From the NCBI GenBank assembly GCA_023424235.1, contig JAFAEB010000151.1:1-29580 (forward strand): 29,580 nt of DNA. Direction: 5' to 3'. This DNA is from Bacillota bacterium (lineage in GTDB: Bacteria > Bacillota > Clostridia > Lachnospirales > Lachnospiraceae). Both the position numbers and the translations under genes were made by a program. The notes under the pieces are model-generated. The model was not told the origin of the DNA and did not search any database. It saw only the letters and a program-made list of their open reading frames with translations. Of this stretch, positions 13,190-21,593 are shown piece after piece (positions within the stretch are counted from its first letter, which is position 1; every line of letters starts with the position of its first letter).

Positions 13190-15219
13190 AAAAATTCCAT
13201 ATAATAATATATACCTTCATCATTATTGTAATATTATCATCTTGTAAAAAGGAAACTGCTACTGACACCTCCCTACAATTGGAGGAGGATTTTTTTCAAT
13301 ATGAATTTGGGGGAGAGAATATCATATCCTATGATATTGATGAGAATGGAACTCTATACTCTGTAACAAATAAAATCACAGGGTATACGAAGTACCTACA
13401 TAAGGGAAAAGAAGAAGAACTTGCAAATACTGAAACATACATTAATATTGTAAGTCCTAATGGTATTCTTATGGATTCCTATTCTGCTCCTAATGTCAAT
13501 ATGATTTCTCTTTTAGATGATAAAATATTATATATATCTTATTCTACAGATGGTATCTATCTTAATGAACTCTTAAAAGAAACTAAAAGCTCTGAAGTTA
13601 TTGGTAAGTTTACTGATTATACATCAATTAACAAATTAGAGCCTATTAATGATACCTTATTTTTTATCGGAAGGCATAAAGACAAGATTCAAAAGGTATA
13701 TACACTTGCTTCCGACGATAGGAGATTTCATTATTCAGGAGAGCAAATAGGATATTTTAATTTGTCTACTGGTACAATAGAAAATTTACCGATTGAACTA
13801 CCATTATCGATATCTAAAAATACTTCAGGTAATCTAGTAATTTATGCATATGACCCTTCCATAGGATACTATTTTACTATTTATGATGTTGATAAACAAA
13901 GCTTATCTGATAAGATTCCAAATAATATGGGCCAGCTATCTAACTTTACTATATTTAACAAAGAGAATAATTATATTTATCTCGATTTAACTACCACTAC
14001 TTTTAAACTTTCATCAGCTTCCCTTACCCCCGAAGAAGGGAAAAGAGACGTCCTTCCAGATATTTTAGTATCTACTTATAATATTAAAAGTAAAGGTGAA
14101 TATACCTATTTCATTGACCTTAATCTAACAAATATATTCCGTTTTAAAACTTCAGCCTACCTTCGAGACAATAAGAAATTAACCTTACTAAGTAATCAAG
14201 TATTTAATCTATACGTACCTTTTAGCTGTGGTTATAATATAAAATATGATGCTACATCTGATGATAAATTAGCTCTTTTAATGTTATCACAGGATAAGAA
14301 CTATGATATATATAGTATGAATACTCGTCAAGATATCTCATCTAATATACGTGATAAAGGATCCTTTTATCCTCTTAATGAGGTAGATGGTGTGAAGGAA
14401 TATTTAGATGCTTGCTTTCCATATATAAAGGAAGCTGCAACAAACCTTGATGGAGATATATGGATGTTACCAATTTATATTGATATACCTATATACTTAT
14501 ATAATGAATCAATTTGTAAGGAATATAATATTGATTTTTCAAATTCAATGAATATAGAGTCCTTTCTTAATATTATAACTAGGGTAAAAAAAGAAAATGT
14601 ATTAAAAAATCTATATTTTAATTCAGACTTTCTGATTGTGAATGATTTTATATACCAGTATCTAAGGGAGAATAAAAGCTTTGAGACAGATCTTTTTACA
14701 GATATAGCCACTTTGTCTAAGGATAAATTAAACTACATGACATCTGACGAATTTGGTAATAGCTCTCTTAATGTCCAGTTTCAAACAGAAGGAAGTACCG
14801 ATTTCTTATTTCAGTTACAAGATAATATTAAAAACCAAATGCGTTATTTAGATAATACTGAACTGAGAGCCACCTCAATTCCAAGTATTACAAATAATCA
14901 AAAGAATATTGCAACTTGTTATTTTTTAGCTGTTAATCCTAAATCAAAGAACATAAAAGAATCCTTAAAATATATATCATCTCTAAGTAAATACCTATTG
15001 TCAAACAATAAAACTATTATGAAACAGGATAGAACACTGTATCCAAACACCATGGTTATGGATGATATTTACCAGATCTATGCGTCTGGTGATATTAAGT
15101 TTACCTATCCAAGCGAATTATTTCTTGATGAATTTGAAAAATATCTTTTAGATGAAATAGATTTAGAGACGGTTATAATAGAATCAAATCGAAGGCTAGA
15201 TATTTACTTAAAAGAATAA
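13186..15219 (+). CDS. Oversized lipoprotein: propeller-like N-terminal half plus ABC solute-binding domain
   Basis: 677-aa lipoprotein (lipobox VILSSC, Cys20). Residues about 30-335 are strand-rich and resemble the neighbouring DUF5050-like lipoprotein. From about residue 340 the pattern is that of a sugar-type extracellular substrate-binding protein: DKLALLMLSQDKNYDIYSM, GSFYPLNEVDGVKEYL, then LDGDIWMLPIYIDIPIYLYNESICKEYNIDF (the usual lP...v.lYNk block), and a C-terminal lobe with FLAVNPKSKNIKESLKYISSL. Typical family members are about 420-450 aa, so this looks like a fusion. Its likely partners are the two ABC permeases encoded convergently downstream. Expression is coupled to the preceding gene by the ATGA overlap. 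Confidence 0.82.
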   Translation: MKKFHIIIYTFIIIVILSSCKKETATDTSLQLEEDFFQYEFGGENIISYDIDENGTLYSVTNKITGYTKYLHKGKEEELANTETYINIVSPNGILMDSYSAPNVNMISLLDDKILYISYSTDGIYLNELLKETKSSEVIGKFTDYTSINKLEPINDTLFFIGRHKDKIQKVYTLASDDRRFHYSGEQIGYFNLSTGTIENLPIELPLSISKNTSGNLVIYAYDPSIGYYFTIYDVDKQSLSDKIPNNMGQLSNFTIFNKENNYIYLDLTTTTFKLSSASLTPEEGKRDVLPDILVSTYNIKSKGEYTYFIDLNLTNIFRFKTSAYLRDNKKLTLLSNQVFNLYVPFSCGYNIKYDATSDDKLALLMLSQDKNYDIYSMNTRQDISSNIRDKGSFYPLNEVDGVKEYLDACFPYIKEAATNLDGDIWMLPIYIDIPIYLYNESICKEYNIDFSNSMNIESFLNIITRVKKENVLKNLYFNSDFLIVNDFIYQYLRENKSFETDLFTDIATLSKDKLNYMTSDEFGNSSLNVQFQTEGSTDFLFQLQDNIKNQMRYLDNTELRATSIPSITNNQKNIATCYFLAVNPKSKNIKESLKYISSLSKYLLSNNKTIMKQDRTLYPNTMVMDDIYQIYASGDIKFTYPSELFLDEFEKYLLDEIDLETVIIESNRRLDIYLKE

Positions 15220-15237
15220 GCAAAATATAATAATATT

Positions 15238-15272
15238 AAGACCTCTATGTAATTGTACATACAGGTCTTTTA
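15238..15272 (+). terminator. Terminator of the lipoprotein operon
   Basis: AAGACCT-C-TATGTA pairs with TACATA-C-AGGTCTT (13 pairs, one mismatch) over the 4-nt loop ATTG, followed by TTTTATATTTTAT. It lies 18 nt after the solute-binding protein stop. Confidence 0.88.
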
Positions 15273-15278
15273 TATTTT

Positions 15279-15400
15279 ATCTTAGTTATATTTTGTGATA
15301 ATTATTATTAAATCTTAGTTATAATTTAAAATAATTATTTTTTATATTAGCTATATATTGTAATAATTTTTATTTAATCTTAGTTATATTATCTTAGCTA
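15279..15400. repeat. AT-rich tandem repeat, about 33-nt period
   Basis: ATCTTAGTTATATTTT-like units recur with the TTAG core at 15282, 15315, 15347 (TTAGCTATA) and 15380: spacings 33, 32 and 33 nt. A fifth, closer copy is at 15394. The copies are imperfect and AT-only apart from C and G in the CTTAG core. They fill the space between two convergent operons. There are no unique spacers, so this is not a CRISPR. Confidence 0.75.
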
Positions 15401-15427
15401 TGATATTTAAGTGAAACACCTTTAATA

Positions 15428-16183
15428 TCAATAAAGCTTGAGTCCATTCTTTAATTCATCATGAAAAAGCTGATAGGCAAATACAACAGGAATCATAAAT
15501 ATCACAGAAGCAGGTAATAGTACTTCTTTCTTATATAGATCCTTTTCTATAATAAATGTAGATAACATTCTCCACTTATCCCCATCTAAATAAAGCATAG
15601 GTTGTTCTACCATATTCCAAGCTTCTGCTAAGACTAATAATGCTACTGCAAATAAACAGACTTTTATTTGTGGTATAATACATTGAATGATGATGTGAAT
15701 ACAGGAATTCGTTTCGAGCCTAGCCGCTTCTATCATATATACATCTATTTCTCTTAAATATTGATGAATAACTACCACACTTAGGGGTGTAAAAACAGCT
15801 GGAATTATAATAGACATTGGAGTATTAAGTAAGTTCATATCACGTAAACCAATATAATTAGGTAGTATCATTACTTGAAGTGGCATCATCATTAGAATGA
15901 TATAAAGTATGTAAAGTGATTTTTTACCTCTAAAATTTGAAAATCTAAAAGCAAATGCAGCAGGTATGCTAATTAGTAACGTAGCAATTGTGATTACTAC
16001 CGTATACAAGGATGAATTCCAAAAATAACGATAAAATGGAAAACAATTAATAAACAATTCGATATATCCTCTTATGGTAATCACTCCATCTAGTAGGAAG
16101 GACTGAATAACTGTTATAAAAACTGGGATAATACATAAAATTCCTAGTATAACACCAACAAGTATAAGTAATAGATTTTTCAT
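15428..16183 (-). CDS. ABC transporter permease, MalG-type (carbohydrate family)
   Basis: Integral membrane subunit with six predicted hydrophobic segments. The cytoplasmic EAA loop that docks the ATPase is seen as EAARLETNSCIHIIIQCIIP, although the usual Gly after EAAxxD is Asn here, so it is diverged. The MMPLQVMILPNYIGL segment is typical of MalG-like permeases. I prefer the ATG at 16183 (251 aa), which has AAAGGA at 4-nt spacing. The frame also opens from a TTG at 16201 that overlaps the preceding stop. It is the last gene of a three-gene minus-strand operon that lacks an ATPase gene; Firmicutes sugar importers often share an MsmK-type ATPase encoded elsewhere. Substrate unknown, probably delivered by the 677-aa lipoprotein. 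Confidence 0.88.
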   Translation of the reverse strand: MKNLLLILVGVILGILCIIPVFITVIQSFLLDGVITIRGYIELFINCFPFYRYFWNSSLYTVVITIATLLISIPAAFAFRFSNFRGKKSLYILYIILMMMPLQVMILPNYIGLRDMNLLNTPMSIIIPAVFTPLSVVVIHQYLREIDVYMIEAARLETNSCIHIIIQCIIPQIKVCLFAVALLVLAEAWNMVEQPMLYLDGDKWRMLSTFIIEKDLYKKEVLLPASVIFMIPVVFAYQLFHDELKNGLKLY

Positions 16184-16197
16184 ACTATCCTTTCTTA

Positions 16198-17034
16198 TCA
16201 ATATGATTGATACCTCCTTTGAATTAAAAGACCAATTGCAACAATTAATAATACCAATATAGATGTTAATATTGAGCTAGTTGCTAATGCCTGGTAATCA
16301 AACTTAAGAAAATTATTATTCATATAAAACTGTAGTGTATAACTATGATCAGGTGGATATTTATTGCCATAGTAAAGATAACTCTCTTTAAATATTTTAA
16401 AACTATTAACAATGGATAATAACACCGTAAAAAAGATTGCTGGTGTAATGCATGGTAGCGTTATTTTTAGATGCAGATATAGTCCTTTTCCTCCATCCAC
16501 TCTAGCAGCTTCATAAATAGATTTACTTATTGTTGTTAAAGCAGCAGTAAGTAATATAAGACAGATACCTAAGTTTTTCCATATAAATAGTAAATAGATA
16601 GGCGTCACTGTTTCTGTCCACGAAAATAATTGCTGCCATACCAAAACAATTGCTGCCGTTGGAAGAAAAAATGGAAAAATAAGTCCATCTCTTACCAAGG
16701 GTATTTTATTTAATGTGAAGTTCAAAAGTATTGATAGAAGGACAGCGATACCTATAAGTAAAGGAACCGCAAGAAAGATAAGTAACAAACTATTTTTTAA
16801 GGCTAATATAAAATAAGGATTTCTAAAAGTTTCTATATAATTTTGAAACCATACCAGCTTTCGTTGAAATTGATTGTTTATGATAGAATAATATAATATC
16901 CTAAGATAAGGAATTATATAAAATAGTGTGATCCCCAATATGCTAGGAAGTAAACATAACATACAACGTATATTCCAACTCATTCTAATACCTGAATCAT
17001 TATTATTTTTAACTCTTTTTCTTCTATTATTCAT
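16198..17034 (-). CDS. ABC transporter permease, MalF-type (carbohydrate family)
   Basis: Membrane subunit with six predicted helices, starting with CMLCLLPSILGITLFYIIPYL. The EAA loop EAARVDGGKGLYLHLKITLP is close to consensus, so coupling to an ABC ATPase is expected. The start is uncertain: the ATG at 17034 overlaps the preceding stop by 8 nt (chosen for operon geometry), while ATGs at 17052 and 17067 are also in frame and would overlap further. The basic tail NNRRKRVKNNN is consistent with a cytoplasmic N-terminus. It pairs with the MalG-type permease, whose frame touches its stop, and forms the putative importer core. No ATPase is encoded in the window for it. Confidence 0.88.
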   Translation of the reverse strand: MNNRRKRVKNNNDSGIRMSWNIRCMLCLLPSILGITLFYIIPYLRILYYSIINNQFQRKLVWFQNYIETFRNPYFILALKNSLLLIFLAVPLLIGIAVLLSILLNFTLNKIPLVRDGLIFPFFLPTAAIVLVWQQLFSWTETVTPIYLLFIWKNLGICLILLTAALTTISKSIYEAARVDGGKGLYLHLKITLPCITPAIFFTVLLSIVNSFKIFKESYLYYGNKYPPDHSYTLQFYMNNNFLKFDYQALATSSILTSILVLLIVAIGLLIQRRYQSY

Positions 17035-17428
17035 TCGATATACTCTCCACATAGACTTCCATTCCATCCCTTATCATTTCACCCCCTGATAATATCACTA
17101 GATCCAGTATTGATATCCCTTGTTTTACCTCGTAATACTCCTCATTCGAACTTCCAATTCTAAGTTTAGCCATACGTGCGATATTACGTTCTTCTCCATT
17201 CACGATTTCTCTACGAATTACATAAATATTTTGATTACTATCATACATTTCTTTTGGAATAGCTAATCCCATGTTATTGACATTATTCTCTATGAAATTT
17301 TCATTTCTAAGATAGCCTACTGTAACTTTAGGCAAGGTCATATTATGAATGCTTCTTGCAGTAAATGATAGAATTGCCATAGCTAGAAAAAATATAAAAC
17401 ATAGAATAATTGTTATTTTCCTTCTCAT
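17027..17428 (-). CDS. Membrane-anchored stub resembling the C-terminal domain of HlyD/RND-type adaptors
   Basis: 133 aa. One N-terminal transmembrane anchor (ITIILCFIFFLAMAILSF) is followed by an extracellular part. That part matches the pattern of the membrane-proximal domain of periplasmic adaptor/membrane fusion proteins: MGLAIPKEMY, NIYVIRRE, KLRIGSSNEEYYEVKQGIS, LDLVILSGGEMIRDGMEVYVE. Full adaptors are about 350-450 aa with hairpin and lipoyl domains, which are absent here. I chose the ATG at 17428 with GGAGG at 5-nt spacing; the ATG at 17440 overlaps that ribosome binding site. It is the first gene of the permease operon and overlaps the MalF-type gene. An adaptor-like protein in an importer operon is unusual. 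The family call is from pattern only. Confidence 0.65.
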   Translation of the reverse strand: MRRKITIILCFIFFLAMAILSFTARSIHNMTLPKVTVGYLRNENFIENNVNNMGLAIPKEMYDSNQNIYVIRREIVNGEERNIARMAKLRIGSSNEEYYEVKQGISILDLVILSGGEMIRDGMEVYVESISNE

Positions 17429-17815
17429 ATTATCCTCCATATGATTAAGTAAAGTGAAATGATATTAAACTTCTAAAAAAATTTTAAGTCATGGTAGCTT
17501 CACATACTAATTTGATATTATATCAACAGTAAGTACTTATTTATTTTAAATCATTTTAATCTAAAAATGTATTTCGCCCTATAATACCAAATACAATATA
17601 TCATTAATGTTCATAATTCATCTTTTAATATCCATCATTTAATCTTATCTAAAAATACATTTTTTTACTACTCACAAATTGCTTTATAACTGTTAAAAAT
17701 TGCTAGATATTGTTATATATAAAGTTCGTTATTGCAATATACTCTTCTTTCTTCTGCTTACACATCCACTAATGGTTTTTAATTAAGTCTACAATATGAT
17801 ATATTTCATATTATA
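17429..17815. other. Intergenic stretch upstream of the permease operon
   Basis: No gene seen. The minus-strand promoter of the permease operon lies inside at 17517-17525. The remainder is AT-rich, with two related blocks (TCTAAAAATGTATTT near 17560 and TCTAAAAATACATTT near 17648). There is no ribosome binding site with an ORF on either strand. Confidence 0.55.
17517..17525 (-). promoter_or_regulatory. Extended -10 promoter of the permease operon
   Basis: Minus strand TGATATAAT: a perfect TATAAT with the TGn extension and no good -35, about 90 nt upstream of the first start codon (17428). Confidence 0.5.
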
Positions 17816-17845
17816 CTAAAAAGAGCTCGGTTATCCCGAACTCTT
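17816..17845 (-). terminator. Terminator of topB
   Basis: Minus strand: AAGAGTTCGG pairs with CCGAGCTCTT (10 bp, one G-U) over a 5-nt loop and runs into TTTAG. It lies 21 nt after the topoisomerase stop. Confidence 0.88.
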
Positions 17846-17866
17846 ATCAACAATCATATTAATTTT

Positions 17867-20032
17867 TTAAAGTTTAAGCTTAGACAGTGCATCAGCAAAT
17901 GCATTATTCACAGGTTCTTTGGCCTCTTTTTTTGCTTTGTTCATATAGTTAGCAACATCCTTTTTACTAACTCCGCCGCCTTCTTTTTTGCGTCGTTCTT
18001 CAAAGGCTTTTAGCTTTTCTTTATATCCACAAACGCAAGTAAATACTTGATTATCGCCTGTTCCTCTAAGTCCCATCTTCTTATGACATACTGGACACCT
18101 AGCATTAGTTGTACGCTCTATAATTTCTTTATGTCCACATTCCCTATCCTGGCAAATAAGCATCTTTGCATTTTTGTTATTTACTTGTAGCATAGCCTTA
18201 CCACAGTCAGGACACTTTTTATTGGTAAGATTATCATGACGAAACTTTCCATCATTTTCTTTTATCTCAGTTACCAATTCCTTCGTATAAGAGACCATTT
18301 CGTTCATAAGTACCTGTTTGCTTAGATTTCCATTCGCTACCTTTTGTAATTGCATTTCTAGTTTTGCCGTTAACTCTGGCTTTTTTAAGTCTTCAGGTAC
18401 CAACTCTAATAACTGCTTACCTTTTGAAGTGATAAAGATATCTTTTCCTCTCTTCTCCATTAAGGAGGAGCTGAATAACTTCTCGATAATATCTGCTCTA
18501 GTTGCTACTGTTCCAAGTCCCCCAGTTTCACCTAAGGTTTTCACCAGCTCCTTATCTTTTTCTTCTAGAAATTGAACTGGATTCTCCATAGCAGACAATA
18601 AGGTAGCTTCATTAAATGGTGCAGGTGCTTTAGTTTTACCTTCTGTAAGAGTAAATACAATATTATCTAAGCTTTGATTCTTAAGGAAAGCTGGTAGGCT
18701 TTGTTCATCATCCTCTAAGGAACTATTATCATAAATTTCTCTATATCCTAGCTCAAGTACTCTCTTACCTTTAGCAGTAAAGGTTTCAGCCTCAACCATA
18801 ACCTTAACGGTTACTTCTTCAAATTCACAAGGCTTTGATAAAACAGCTAAGAAACGTTTTACAACTAGATCATAAATTTTTCTTTCATCACTACTCATAT
18901 TTTCAAGATTAACAAATTGCTCTGTAGGATTAATTGCATGATGATCACTAACCTTGTCATTATCAACAAAGTTTTTATTGCTAACGATTGGACTACGAGC
19001 TAAACTTGCTGCTACTTTTTTATAGGGTCCTATACTAATTGCTTCTAGTCTTTCTTTCAAGGTTCCGACTATATCTGTGGTTAAATACCTAGAATCCGTT
19101 CTAGGATAAGTAAGTACTTTATGATTTTCATACAAACGCTGCATGATAGAGAGTGTTTCCTTAGCCGAAAAATCATAACGTAAATTAGCATCTCTTTGCA
19201 ATTCTGTTAAATCATATAGAGGAGGGGAATAGCTTTTCTTCTTAGTCGTATTAACATCAATTACTACGCCATTTTTACCAGTTACTTTCTTAAGAATTTC
19301 ATCTATTCTCTTCTTATCATAACAAGTAGCTGCATTTGTTTTAGCATCTTTCCAGGAAAGTGTCATTCCATTAACTCTACCATGAATTCCGTAATAAGGT
19401 ATAGGCTTAAAGTTCTTTATGTCTTCTTCTCTTTTTGCTATCATGGCTAAGGTAGGAGTTTGCACCCGTCCACAAGAAAGACTGGCATTATATTTACAGG
19501 TTAGGGCTCTCGTAGCATTCATACCTACAATCCAGTCCGATTCTGCTCTTGCTACTGCGGCTTGATATAAATTATCATAGTCTTTCCCATCCTTCAAATT
19601 GGAGAAGCCTTCTCTAATTGCTTTATCTGTAACAGAAGAAATCCATAGACGCTTTATGGGCAACTTATTGTTTGCCTTTTCTAATATCCATCTAGCGACA
19701 AGCTCTCCCTCTCGACCAGCATCCGTTGCGATAATAATTCTAGATACATCATTTCTATGAATAAGGGTTTTAACCGTATGAAATTGCTTCCCTGTTTGCT
19801 TCATAATAACAAGTTCAAATTTTTTAGGAAGCATAGGAAGATGATCCATGGACCATTCCTTAAATTTTGAATCATAAACTTCAGGGTCTGCTAGTGTTAC
19901 TAGGTGTCCTAGTCCCCAAGTAACAATATATTTATCCCCTTCCATGGCTCCATTTAAATTTTTATTACATTTTAAAACTTTTGCGATATCTCTACCTACT
20001 GAGGGTTTCTCAGCAATTACAAGTTCTTTCAT
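17867..20032 (-). CDS. topB: DNA topoisomerase III
   Basis: Type IA topoisomerase (721 aa), which cuts one strand through a tyrosyl intermediate to decatenate or relax DNA. The toprim domain has the catalytic Glu in VIAEKPSVG (Glu8) and ATDAGREGELVARW (102-115). The active-site Tyr is Tyr309 in LTYPRTDSRYL. SCGRVQTPTLAMI and THATRADII-like GTVATRADIIEKL complete the family core. The C-terminus carries two zinc ribbons (CPDCGKAM ... CQDRECGHKE and CPVCHKKMG ... CVCGYKEK) and a basic tail. GGAGTATAT supports the start. It is a single gene with its own terminator. Clostridia often carry TopB both as a chromosomal gene and on conjugative elements; no conjugation genes are seen here. Confidence 0.97.
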   Translation of the reverse strand: MKELVIAEKPSVGRDIAKVLKCNKNLNGAMEGDKYIVTWGLGHLVTLADPEVYDSKFKEWSMDHLPMLPKKFELVIMKQTGKQFHTVKTLIHRNDVSRIIIATDAGREGELVARWILEKANNKLPIKRLWISSVTDKAIREGFSNLKDGKDYDNLYQAAVARAESDWIVGMNATRALTCKYNASLSCGRVQTPTLAMIAKREEDIKNFKPIPYYGIHGRVNGMTLSWKDAKTNAATCYDKKRIDEILKKVTGKNGVVIDVNTTKKKSYSPPLYDLTELQRDANLRYDFSAKETLSIMQRLYENHKVLTYPRTDSRYLTTDIVGTLKERLEAISIGPYKKVAASLARSPIVSNKNFVDNDKVSDHHAINPTEQFVNLENMSSDERKIYDLVVKRFLAVLSKPCEFEEVTVKVMVEAETFTAKGKRVLELGYREIYDNSSLEDDEQSLPAFLKNQSLDNIVFTLTEGKTKAPAPFNEATLLSAMENPVQFLEEKDKELVKTLGETGGLGTVATRADIIEKLFSSSLMEKRGKDIFITSKGKQLLELVPEDLKKPELTAKLEMQLQKVANGNLSKQVLMNEMVSYTKELVTEIKENDGKFRHDNLTNKKCPDCGKAMLQVNNKNAKMLICQDRECGHKEIIERTTNARCPVCHKKMGLRGTGDNQVFTCVCGYKEKLKAFEERRKKEGGGVSKKDVANYMNKAKKEAKEPVNNAFADALSKLKL

Positions 20033-20209
20033 ATATACTCCATTTCTATTACCTAATCAAACGATTGCTTCATTACTTCTATAGTAATCGTTTTTGTGTC
20101 CATTCATTGAAGCCTAGTGCATAATATGGTTATAGTTGCTAAAAGTCCATTGTACAAATAAGAAACTATCCATCCTATATATTAAAATCAAAACCTTAAG
20201 AATAGTAGC

Positions 20210-21313
20210 TTAATCTCTTTCTCTTAGCGAAAACTTCATACTCACTGGATTATGGTCCGAATATAAGAATCCGTTGTCAATCACTTCAATACTATTTAAT
20301 ATTACATTATCCGAAATAATAAATCCGTCCACCATAGTTACAAACGTAGTCTCTTTATTATAAGCTTCATCTGCATTACGACAAGATGGCACAAGTTCCT
20401 TAATCTCCTTATCACTTAGTTGCTTATAGGCTAAGCTAAACCCCTCTGGTAATAAATCTTCTTGAAAGGCTTTGGCCCAACTCTCATCAAGTTCTGGTGT
20501 ATTAAAGATAAGTGGGGAGTTTCCAAGCAAATCTTGATTAAAATCTCCTCCACAAATAATATAGTTCCCTGCATCATAATCACGTTTTAAATCTTCACTG
20601 AGCATAGCCATTTGATTCTTTACAATAGACTCATCTTTCGTGTATGCTGATAAATGCACATTATATAAGCATAAATACCTTCCGTCTTCCACTAAGATTC
20701 TCGATATAGTATAGCAACGATCTAAATCAACTAATTTATAAAGGGAAGTATCAATTGGTAAACTACGACGAATCGAATCTATCATATTGTAACTTGATAT
20801 GGTTAATAAACCAGATTTTGATTTTCCATGTGGACTTAGAATCGGATACATTAAATATGCTGAGTTATAGTTAACTGCAAAGGATGCGGATGAATTATGA
20901 AAAACATCTAAAAACATCCTTCGTTGGTCTACACCATAACTTCTTGTAGATTTAATATCCACTTCCTGTAATAAAAGAAAATCACTCTGCTCCTCTTTTA
21001 ATACTTCAATACTACCCATAACATTATCTAAAACTGCTTGTTTATTATATGCTCTTGAATACCTTCCACCATCCATAAAGAAGCTGTAATCATCTGAGTA
21101 GGCACCAAATCCAATGTTGTATGTTGTGATTGAATACTCTTTATCGAATAGAACTGGATCAGACAATACGTTACCTCTACTTGTAACATCAAGGGTTACA
21201 TTATCTTCAATTCGGTTATAGCTTAGAAGAACATACCCAATATAGATAACTATGATTAATAGAATAAAAATTAGGCTAATACCTATTATCTTTCGTATTT
21301 TTCTAGTCTTCAT
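20210..21313 (-). CDS. Membrane-anchored endonuclease/exonuclease/phosphatase family protein
   Basis: 367 aa. A basic N-terminus (KTRKIRKI) and one transmembrane helix (IIGISLIFILLIIVIYIGYVL) place the catalytic domain outside the cell. The EEP (DNase I-like) fold motifs are all visible: TYNIGFG, LLLQEVD with the metal-binding Glu, LYNVHLSAY, CGGDFNQD, and the C-terminal SDHNPVSMKF. Members cleave phosphodiesters in nucleic acids, phosphoinositides or sphingomyelin; substrate cannot be assigned here. I chose the ATG at 21313, which has GAAAGGA upstream and begins the anchor. The longer frame to 21424 has no ribosome binding site and would put a polar stretch ahead of the helix. Gene stands alone on the minus strand. 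Confidence 0.88.
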   Translation of the reverse strand: MKTRKIRKIIGISLIFILLIIVIYIGYVLLSYNRIEDNVTLDVTSRGNVLSDPVLFDKEYSITTYNIGFGAYSDDYSFFMDGGRYSRAYNKQAVLDNVMGSIEVLKEEQSDFLLLQEVDIKSTRSYGVDQRRMFLDVFHNSSASFAVNYNSAYLMYPILSPHGKSKSGLLTISSYNMIDSIRRSLPIDTSLYKLVDLDRCYTISRILVEDGRYLCLYNVHLSAYTKDESIVKNQMAMLSEDLKRDYDAGNYIICGGDFNQDLLGNSPLIFNTPELDESWAKAFQEDLLPEGFSLAYKQLSDKEIKELVPSCRNADEAYNKETTFVTMVDGFIISDNVILNSIEVIDNGFLYSDHNPVSMKFSLRERD

Positions 21314-21433
21314 AAATAAATCCTTTCTGTTGATAGGTAGTAAATTTCTATCGAATATTAAAGGGTTACTCTTACATTGATAGCTCATAAGATAACTATT
21401 TATATTGATATGCTTATTAATCATATAGCTAAT

Positions 21434-21533
21434 ATTTATGATTTCATTATAGTTGTTATTTATGATTTCATAATATAGTTGTGATTCTATTTCTTTATTG
21501 TTGTCATTTATAATTACTTTTTTAAGTAATTAT
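21434..21533. repeat. Short direct repeat and palindrome between the ABC-F and EEP genes
   Basis: ATTTATGATTTCAT occurs at 21434-21447 and again at 21458-21471. A perfect 10-bp palindrome (ATAATTACTT, 4-nt loop, AAGTAATTAT) lies at 21510-21533. On the minus strand the palindrome is 60 nt after the ABC-F stop and could act as a weak terminator. Confidence 0.5.
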
Positions 21534-21593
21534 TATAATTTTACTTGTTTTTATCCTAATGTTGTACTAATAGTTTCATCAAAAGCCATGTGA

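Noticed and set aside
15279..15400. Repeats with a 33-nt period as a CRISPR array
   Set aside because: The units abut each other with no unique spacers, are imperfect and AT-only, and no cas gene is nearby.
17867..20032. topB as a marker of an integrative conjugative element
   Set aside because: No relaxase, coupling protein, type IV secretion gene or attachment repeat is visible in the window.
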